Translations under genes and position numbers: made by a program
The notes under the pieces: generated by a model
The model's input: only the letters and a program-made list of their open reading frames with translations
Told to the model about the DNA's origin: nothing
The model's database searches: none
Shown here: positions 49,439 through 55,000 of the stretch, in pieces
Layout of the letters: every line of letters starts with the position of its first letter
How positions within the stretch are numbered: the first letter of the stretch is position 1
DNA from: an uncultured Bacteroidales bacterium
Lineage (GTDB): Bacteria; Bacteroidota; Bacteroidia; Bacteroidales; UBA932
Direction of reading: 5' to 3'
Length of the DNA: 55,000 bases
NCBI GenBank assembly: GCA_910585445.1
Contig: CAJUEK010000010.1
Span: forward strand, 1-55,000

Positions 49439-50053
49439 TCACTTCTTCTTAATTGGGGCGATCATCATGATCATCCTCTTTCCTTCAAGCTTAGGCATCT
49501 GCTCAGCCCTGCCGTACTCCTCAAGTTCCACCGCGAAACGGAGCAGAAGCTTTTCTCCCTGGTCCGCATATATGATGGAGCGTCCTTTGAAAAACACGGA
49601 AGCCTTTACTTTTGAACCTTCCTGCAGGAACTCCTGCGCATGCTTTAGCTTGAACTGGAAATCATGCTCATCAGTGTTCGGTCCGAACCTGATTTCCTTT
49701 ATGACTATCTTGGCCGCATTGGCCTTCATCTCCTTGGCCTTTTTCTTCTGCTGGTAAAGGAACTTCTGATAGTCAATGATCTTGCATACCGGAGGATCGG
49801 CTTTCGCACTTATCTCCACCAGATCAAGTCCCTGTGCATCAGCCATCTTCAAAGCCGCTGACAACGAGTAAACACCAGGTTCCGTGATGTTCTCCCCGAC
49901 AAGCCGTACATTTGAAGCTGTGATCTCTTCATTGATTCTCAATCCGTCATCGTCCCTTTTAGCTGCAGGCCTCTGGCCCGGACGACCTGATCCGCTTCCG
50001 CCAGGCCTTGGGCCAAAGAAGCGAGGACCGGATGGTTTAAATGGTGCTGCGAT
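49439..50053 (-). CDS. infC: Translation initiation factor IF-3, apparent AUC start
   Basis: IF-3 checks start-codon pairing on the 30S subunit. The conserved part begins at LRINEEITASNVRLVGENI and ends IMMIAPIKKK. The upstream frame has no ATG, GTG or TTG before LRINEE except a TTG at 49942, which would remove part of the conserved N-terminus context. An ATC at 50053, preceded by a perfect AGGAGG (50067-50062) at 8 bases, fits a near-cognate start, as with the AUU of E. coli infC. This gives 204 aa with a Gly/Pro/Arg-rich N-terminal extension of about 36 residues. It follows thrS by 43 bases. Confidence 0.85.
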   Translation of the reverse strand: MAAPFKPSGPRFFGPRPGGSGSGRPGQRPAAKRDDDGLRINEEITASNVRLVGENITEPGVYSLSAALKMADAQGLDLVEISAKADPPVCKIIDYQKFLYQQKKKAKEMKANAAKIVIKEIRFGPNTDEHDFQFKLKHAQEFLQEGSKVKASVFFKGRSIIYADQGEKLLLRFAVELEEYGRAEQMPKLEGKRMIMMIAPIKKK

Positions 50054-50061
50054 AAATAAAT

Positions 50062-50067
50062 CCTCCT
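50062..50067 (-). promoter_or_regulatory. Perfect Shine-Dalgarno before infC
   Basis: AGGAGG on the minus strand, 8 bases upstream of ATC (50053). Such sequences are rare upstream of genes in this window, so its presence helps decide the start. Confidence 0.7.
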
Positions 50068-50096
50068 AAAGTTAAGTTAATTAATAATATAAAGAG

Positions 50097-52055
50097 CTAT
50101 GACAACTGGTCTTTTATCTCCTTGCTGACCAAAGTGACAAAATCCTCAGCCGACATAGAACCTACGTCAATTCCTCCCTGTCTTCTGACTGAAACCGTGC
50201 CCTCATTCATCTCCTTTTCACCTACAATCGCAAGGAAAGGTATCCTCTTGAGCTCACTCTCGCGGATTCTTTTGCCGAGGGTTTCATTCCTGTCATCAAC
50301 AGAAGCGCGAATATCGGAATTATTCAGCAAATCACAAACTTTTTTTGCATATTCCTCATATTTTTCGCTGACTGGCACTATGTTAACCTGATCCGGAGTA
50401 AGCCAGAGAGGAAGTTTTCCGCCGGTATGCTCAAGCAATACGGCCACAAATCTCTCAAGCGAGCCGAACGGCGCACGGTGAATCATTACCGGACGATGCT
50501 TCTGGTTGTCGCTTCCGACATACTCGAGATCGAAACGCTCAGGAAGATTGTAGTCAACCTGGATTGTTCCGAGCTGCCACTTCCTGCCGATTGCATCCTT
50601 CACCATGAAATCCAACTTAGGGCCATAGAAAGCAGCCTCACCATACTCTACAATGGTATTAAGGCCTTTCTCCTGTGCAGCCTCGACAATTGCAGCCTCA
50701 GCCTTCTCCCAGTTCTCATCCGTTCCTATGTATTTTGTCTTGTTGTTCGGGTCACGCAGGGACACCTGTGCAATATACTCGCTGAAATCAAGGGTCTTGA
50801 AAACATAGAGAATAATGTCAATCACTTTGCAGAATTCCTCTTTCAACTGGTCAGGACGGCAGAAAAGATGAGCGTCATCCTGTGTAAAGCTGCGCACGCG
50901 TGTAAGTCCGTGAAGCTCACCGCTCTGTTCATAGCGGTAAACGGTTCCGAACTCTGCAAGCCTGAGAGGCAAGTCCTTATATGAACGCGGCTTAGAACGG
51001 TAAATCTCGCAGTGGTGAGGACAGTTCATCGGCTTGAGCAGATACTCCTCGCCCTCCTGAGGCGTATGAATCGGCTGGAATGAGTCCTTGCCATATTTGG
51101 CATAATGGCCTGAAGTGACATAGAGGTCCTTGTTTCCGATATGCGGAGTTATGACAGGCAGGTAGCCATATGACTTCTGGACCTTCTTGAGGAAATTCTC
51201 AAGACGCTCACGCAAAGCAGCTCCCTTAGGAAGCCAGAGAGGAAGTCCCTGTCCGACCCTCTGTGAGAAAGTGAACAACTCCATCTCCTTGCCGATTTTC
51301 CTGTGGTCACGTTTCTTGGCCTCCTCCATCATTGCCACATACTCGTCAAGGAGCGACTTCTTAGGAAACGATATGCCATAGATGCGGGTAAGCATCCTGC
51401 GGGTCTCATCTCCTCTCCAATATGCTCCTGCAATGGATGTAAGCTTCACCGCCTTGATTACTGACGTATCACGCAAATGCGGACCGCGGCAAAGGTCTGT
51501 GAAACCTCCGTTGGTATAGAAAGTTATTGTGCCGTCCTCAAGTTCACCGATGAGCTCGCATTTGTACTCATCACCCTTTTCGGTGAAAGTCTTAAGAGCA
51601 TCCGCCTTTGAAACCTCCACCCTTGTGAAAGGCTCCTTCTTACGGGCAAGTTCCATCATCTTGTCTTCAACGGCCTTCAGGTCAGCATCAGTAATCTGCC
51701 TATCACCGAAATCGACATCATAATAAAACCCATTCTCGATTGCAGGTCCTATACCGAATTTGACTCCAGGGTATAAAGTCTCCAGAGCCTCGGCAAGCAG
51801 GTGAGAAGAAGAATGCCAGAATACATGCTTAGCCTCAGCATCCTCCCATTTGTAAAGCCTGACTGCCGCGTCACAGCATACCGGGCGGTCGAGATCATAT
51901 ACAGTGCCTTTTCCCGTCGCGTCATCTTTAGTGACAACAGTGGCAGCAAGTACTTCTGCTGCAAGTTTAGGGCTGATGCCCTTTGCGATTTCATAGCAAG
52001 TCACACCGCTTTCAAAGGACTTGACGCTACCATCAGGAAATGTAATGTCTATCAT
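50097..52055 (-). CDS. thrS: Threonyl-tRNA synthetase
   Basis: A 652-aa class II synthetase. Domains: TGS (1-62), editing domain with HSSSHLLAEALE and the CxxxH-type zinc partner (DLCRGPHL), catalytic core (about 245-540, with MNCPHHCEIY and RVRSFTQDDAHLFC), and anticodon-binding domain at the C-terminus (VNIVPVSEKYEEYAKKVCD to the end). It heads the thrS-infC-rpmI-rplT block. A TAACTTTG element (52112-52105) lies about 50 bases upstream; no obvious threonine leader was seen. Confidence 0.97.
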   Translation of the reverse strand: MIDITFPDGSVKSFESGVTCYEIAKGISPKLAAEVLAATVVTKDDATGKGTVYDLDRPVCCDAAVRLYKWEDAEAKHVFWHSSSHLLAEALETLYPGVKFGIGPAIENGFYYDVDFGDRQITDADLKAVEDKMMELARKKEPFTRVEVSKADALKTFTEKGDEYKCELIGELEDGTITFYTNGGFTDLCRGPHLRDTSVIKAVKLTSIAGAYWRGDETRRMLTRIYGISFPKKSLLDEYVAMMEEAKKRDHRKIGKEMELFTFSQRVGQGLPLWLPKGAALRERLENFLKKVQKSYGYLPVITPHIGNKDLYVTSGHYAKYGKDSFQPIHTPQEGEEYLLKPMNCPHHCEIYRSKPRSYKDLPLRLAEFGTVYRYEQSGELHGLTRVRSFTQDDAHLFCRPDQLKEEFCKVIDIILYVFKTLDFSEYIAQVSLRDPNNKTKYIGTDENWEKAEAAIVEAAQEKGLNTIVEYGEAAFYGPKLDFMVKDAIGRKWQLGTIQVDYNLPERFDLEYVGSDNQKHRPVMIHRAPFGSLERFVAVLLEHTGGKLPLWLTPDQVNIVPVSEKYEEYAKKVCDLLNNSDIRASVDDRNETLGKRIRESELKRIPFLAIVGEKEMNEGTVSVRRQGGIDVGSMSAEDFVTLVSKEIKDQLS

Positions 52056-52104
52056 AACTTGTCAATATTTTATTTTCTTCCGATTACTCGTAAACACAAG
52101 GTTG

Positions 52105-52112
52105 CAAAGTTA
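52105..52112 (-). promoter_or_regulatory. -7 element of thrS
   Basis: TAACTTTG on the minus strand, 50 bases upstream of the thrS ATG. No good -33 TTG. Confidence 0.5.
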
Positions 52113-52144
52113 TGATTTTTTTTTCTAATGAAGCATCTTTTCGC

Positions 52145-52152
52145 TATTTTTG
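52145..52152 (+). promoter_or_regulatory. -7 element of the DUF4199 gene
   Basis: TATTTTTG on the plus strand, 67 bases upstream of the ATG and divergent from the thrS promoter. Confidence 0.45.
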
Positions 52153-52218
52153 CCGTATAAACCGGATTATTAATAAACATCCGGAACCTTTATAAAAACA
52201 ATCTACACAGAATCTGAT

Positions 52219-52770
52219 ATGGAACAGAACAATTTGCGGAAGGAAATGTGGAACAGCGCCGGAAAGGCGGCAATAATTTTAGGCCTTGTCTCATCCGCCT
52301 ACCTCTTCATGACACAGTATCTCGCACAGCTGCAAATGCCGGCAGTTGTGAACATGCTCATCAGCTTTGTGCTGTGGGCAGCAAAATTTGCCGGCTGCAT
52401 ATGGCTTATGCTATTCTTCATGCGCAAGTTCGTCAAGGAAAACCCTCAGTCAGACAACTCCTCCTCTTTCCGGTTCGGCATCATAACATCGCTGCTTTCA
52501 GCCCTGATATATTCGGCTGCATCGTTTGCAAACACCGCTTTCATAAACAAAGAGCTGTTTACTGAGCAAATGGACATGGTTATGCAGAATTATGCCAGGA
52601 TAATGGATTCAAACACGATGAATGCCATGGAAAAGATGCTCGACATGATGCCGCAGATAACTTTCTTCAGCACTTTGGCATATTGCTTCCTGTTCGGTAC
52701 AGTCCTGTCGGCAATCCTGTCACGCAACGTACCGTCAAGAGACCCTTTCGCAACATCCCAGTCAGAATAA
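52219..52770 (+). CDS. DUF4199 membrane protein
   Basis: A 183-aa inner-membrane protein with four predicted helices (about 14-34, 42-66, 84-104 and 144-166) and the DUF4199 pattern SSSFRFGIITSLLSALIYS. Function unknown. It lies 6 bases upstream of a family 2 glycosyltransferase on the same strand, the usual pairing of DUF4199 genes in Bacteroidota. Confidence 0.85.
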   Translation: MEQNNLRKEMWNSAGKAAIILGLVSSAYLFMTQYLAQLQMPAVVNMLISFVLWAAKFAGCIWLMLFFMRKFVKENPQSDNSSSFRFGIITSLLSALIYSAASFANTAFINKELFTEQMDMVMQNYARIMDSNTMNAMEKMLDMMPQITFFSTLAYCFLFGTVLSAILSRNVPSRDPFATSQSE

Positions 52771-52776
52771 GACAAC

Positions 52777-53739
52777 ATGGAAAACACCAAGGACATATCC
52801 ATTGTAATTTCTCTCTTCAATGAAGAGGAATCATTGCCGGAGCTTGTCAGATGGATCGGTCAGGTCATGGACAGGGAAGGCTACACTTATGAAATAATAA
52901 TGACGGATGACGGCAGCACCGACTCCTCATGGCAAATCATCAGGGAACTGTCAAGAAAGAACGCCAATATAAGAGGAATATCTTTCCGCCGGAATTATGG
53001 AAAATCCGCGGCCTTGTACTGCGGATTCAAAGCTGCAGAAGGACGTGTAGTGGTGACAATGGATGCGGATTTGCAGGACTCTCCGGAAGAAATCCCGCAA
53101 ATGTACAAGATGATTGAGCAAGGAGGCTACGACATTGTATCAGGTTGGAAGAAGCAAAGGTTCGACAATAAGCTGACTAAGAACCTCCCTTCAAAACTGT
53201 ACAACGCCACTGCAAGAAAAATCACAGGCATAAAGCTTCACGACATGAACTGCGGGCTCAAGGCATACCGCAATGAGGTCATAAAGAACATCGAAGTCTA
53301 TGGCGAGATGCACAGATATATACCATATCTGGCGAAAAATGCAGGCTTCACAAGAATTACGGAGATACCAGTACATCACCAGAAACGCAAATACGGCAAG
53401 AGCAAATTCGGAATAGAAAGATTCGTAAACGGCTTCCTTGACCTGTTGTCATTATGGTTTCTCAGCACCTTCGGCAAAAAGCCTATGCACCTTTTCGGAT
53501 TTACAGGCATCCTGATGTTCATAATCGGGGGAATAATTGCAATATGGATAATCGCGAGCAAGCTGATTGAACAGTCGCATGGACTTCCTTTCAGGCCTGT
53601 CACAGAACAGCCGGTGTTCTATCTGGCCCTTGTGACAATAATCCTTGGCTTCCAGATGTTTCTGGCCGGATTTATCGGAGAACTTATATCAAGAAACAGC
53701 AGCGAGCGCAACCACTACAACATCAGGGAAGAATTCTGA
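52777..53739 (+). CDS. Family 2 glycosyltransferase (DPM1/ArnC/GtrB-like)
   Basis: A 320-aa GT-A glycosyltransferase that probably loads a sugar onto a polyprenyl phosphate. The catalytic domain (1-230) has ISIVISLFNEEESLPELV, MTDDGSTDSSW, TMDADLQDSPEEIPQM and DMNCGLKAYR. Two C-terminal helices (about 232-262 and 282-306) anchor it in the inner membrane, as in GtrB/DpmA-like enzymes. It is cotranscribed with the DUF4199 gene. Confidence 0.9.
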   Translation: MENTKDISIVISLFNEEESLPELVRWIGQVMDREGYTYEIIMTDDGSTDSSWQIIRELSRKNANIRGISFRRNYGKSAALYCGFKAAEGRVVVTMDADLQDSPEEIPQMYKMIEQGGYDIVSGWKKQRFDNKLTKNLPSKLYNATARKITGIKLHDMNCGLKAYRNEVIKNIEVYGEMHRYIPYLAKNAGFTRITEIPVHHQKRKYGKSKFGIERFVNGFLDLLSLWFLSTFGKKPMHLFGFTGILMFIIGGIIAIWIIASKLIEQSHGLPFRPVTEQPVFYLALVTIILGFQMFLAGFIGELISRNSSERNHYNIREEF

Positions 53740-53759
53740 CAAGCTGCACAATAAAAAAA

Positions 53760-53794
53760 GAGACTGTACCGGATTTCAGTGACGGTACAGTCTC
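53760..53794. terminator. Bidirectional terminator
   Basis: GAGACTGTACCG and CGGTACAGTCTC form a perfect 12-bp stem, flanked by an A-run on the left and ATTTTTATT on the right. It can serve both the glycosyltransferase and the convergent sialidase. Confidence 0.85.
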
Positions 53795-53798
53795 ATTT

Positions 53799-55000
53799 TT
53801 ATTCATTCTTGTCTGCCGTAAGCCAGTCCATGGAAAAATTCATGAACCACAGGGAACAATCCTCAGGCTCCGGATTCTCCTCGACATATATTCCCAAAGT
53901 TCCGTCATTCAAGACTGTCATAGAGGAATACACAGACTTCGTAGGGCAGATTGTCTTCGGCGAACACCACGTTTTTCCTTCATCATAGCTGCAGAATATG
54001 CTTACATTTCTGCGGTCCATAGAATTGGGGATGGAATGAAGAAGCATGTCGGTTCCCCCGTAAGCCGAGGCAGGATAGCGTATCATATCTCCATTGCAGG
54101 CATTGGTATTCATTTCCGGCCACAATCCCTGAGAATGCCATGTTACTCCGCCGTCATCGGACAGACTGTATCCCCTGTAACCTGTACGGCGTACACTCAT
54201 AAGTATCCTTCCATCCGAGAGTTCAACCATCTTGGCTTCATCACCTCCTTCGAAAGCAAGGTCCGATACATTCCACGTGACCCCACCGTCATCAGAATAG
54301 ACAGCATGATTATTCAGATGTTTGGCAGGTCCCATTGCGGCAGCAAAAAGCACACGGCCGGCATATTTGCCTTTCTTCAATGTCAAACCGTTTCCAGAAC
54401 CGAAAAATGAATATGAATACTGACGGCACTGCGGATTTGCGGCATTGAGGCCCCACAGCACAGATGTTATGCTCTCAGGAGCAGACCAGGTAGCTCCACC
54501 ATCAGAACTTCTCGAAACATAAGAACATTGCGGATCTTCAGGAGTGGAAGCCCACAGACCATTGCCTCCGACAAAGACACATATGACATCACCACCGGAA
54601 GTCAGCGCCAGGGCAGGATCACCGAATCCCTTCTTATATCCCTGACCTACGGCTATATTTACAGGCTCAGTCCAAGTGCGACCATTGTCTGTGCTTCTTC
54701 TTGCAACAATATCTATATCCTCAGGCAAATCAGTCTCAGTATATTTTCTTTTATCATTAACGGCAAGCAAAGAACCATCTGGCAATGACATCAAGGCAGG
54801 TATCCTCCAATTTCTTGAGCCATAGTCCCCTGGAGCATACAATCTCTTCCTGCACAAGAGAATCTCTCTCCTGCAACATCCTCCGTCACAAACAGGCAAA
54901 ATCTTGCTCCCGGCAACATTAATGGCTGACAGCTGCACTGCCACCTTGTTTCCCTCGACGGCTGCATCTGAAATATCTGCCCTTACGCGCAGCAAAGTCT
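53799..55000 (-). CDS. Sialidase (GH33-like), 5' end beyond the window
   Basis: An exo-alpha-sialidase that releases sialic acid from host glycans. The visible 400 residues include the tail of an N-terminal beta domain, the WRIPALM box (the RIP arginine motif) and five Asp boxes: STDNGRTW, SSDGGATW, SDDGGVTW twice, and SYDEGKTW. MSVRRTGYRG and NSMDRRNVS provide further Arg candidates and YSSMTVLNDGTLGIYVEE the Tyr/Glu region. The frame is open to the window edge; the signal peptide and N-terminus are missing. Confidence 0.88.
   Translation of the reverse strand, partial: TLLRVRADISDAAVEGNKVAVQLSAINVAGSKILPVCDGGCCRREILLCRKRLYAPGDYGSRNWRIPALMSLPDGSLLAVNDKRKYTETDLPEDIDIVARRSTDNGRTWTEPVNIAVGQGYKKGFGDPALALTSGGDVICVFVGGNGLWASTPEDPQCSYVSRSSDGGATWSAPESITSVLWGLNAANPQCRQYSYSFFGSGNGLTLKKGKYAGRVLFAAAMGPAKHLNNHAVYSDDGGVTWNVSDLAFEGGDEAKMVELSDGRILMSVRRTGYRGYSLSDDGGVTWHSQGLWPEMNTNACNGDMIRYPASAYGGTDMLLHSIPNSMDRRNVSIFCSYDEGKTWCSPKTICPTKSVYSSMTVLNDGTLGIYVEENPEPEDCSLWFMNFSMDWLTADKNE

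Overview
The window is about 55 kb of a Bacteroidales-type genome (phylum Bacteroidota). The signs are promoters of the form TAnnTTTG with an upstream TTG/TTTG, almost no Shine-Dalgarno sequences, and many families centred on this phylum: DUF4290, DUF4295, DUF4296, DUF4251, DUF4136, DUF4199, DUF3575, FimA/FimB-type fimbrial lipoproteins and a FISUMP lipoprotein. The exact family cannot be read from sequence alone; a gut lineage such as Rikenellaceae or a Cryptobacteroides-like group is only a guess. Most of the window is ordinary, moderately GC-rich chromosome.

Layout. 0.2-2.7 kb: a minus-strand operon of a 53-aa membrane peptide, a LysR regulator and an AspT-family transporter, divergent from lrgAB (3.1-4.2 kb). 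4.2-8.1 kb: ApbE lipoprotein, FISUMP lipoprotein, LemA and a TPM-domain protein. 8.2-12.1 kb: DUF4290-ftsK-lolA operon. 12.3-18.4 kb: the AddB/AddA recombination nuclease. 18.7-21.2 kb: rubrerythrin, an S4 RNA-binding protein and a mannose-6-phosphate isomerase carrying a striking Cys/His-rich repeat insertion. 21.5-27.2 kb: an AT-rich accessory island with a structured intergenic region, a single-gene GHKL ATPase-nuclease fusion, a decayed IS982-like element, an AbiE-type toxin-antitoxin operon whose third gene is broken, and a remnant of a mobile-element gene. It ends at the terminator of two tandem tRNA-Lys genes. 27.5-33.2 kb: glycosyltransferase plus LpxH-like phosphoesterase, three envelope proteins, an alpha/beta hydrolase, a free-standing AlaX-like editing protein and tRNA-Leu. 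33.2-39.0 kb: a five-gene fimbrial operon headed by a putative zinc-protease lipoprotein. 39.2-46.6 kb: deoC, dtd, radical SAM, amidohydrolase, DUF4296, pheT, ftsY. 46.7-52.1 kb: rpmB-rpmG-DUF4295, lepB and the thrS-infC-rpmI-rplT block. 52.2-55 kb: DUF4199 protein, family 2 glycosyltransferase and a sialidase cut by the window edge.

The most interesting material is the island (GHKL-nuclease, AbiE with a possible operator, candidate structured RNA), the metal-binding repeat inside ManA, an infC gene that appears to start at AUC behind a perfect AGGAGG, a perfect 24-bp inverted repeat joining a coding sequence to a tRNA 3' end, and a roughly 70-bp intergenic element present twice with a compensatory base change in its stem.
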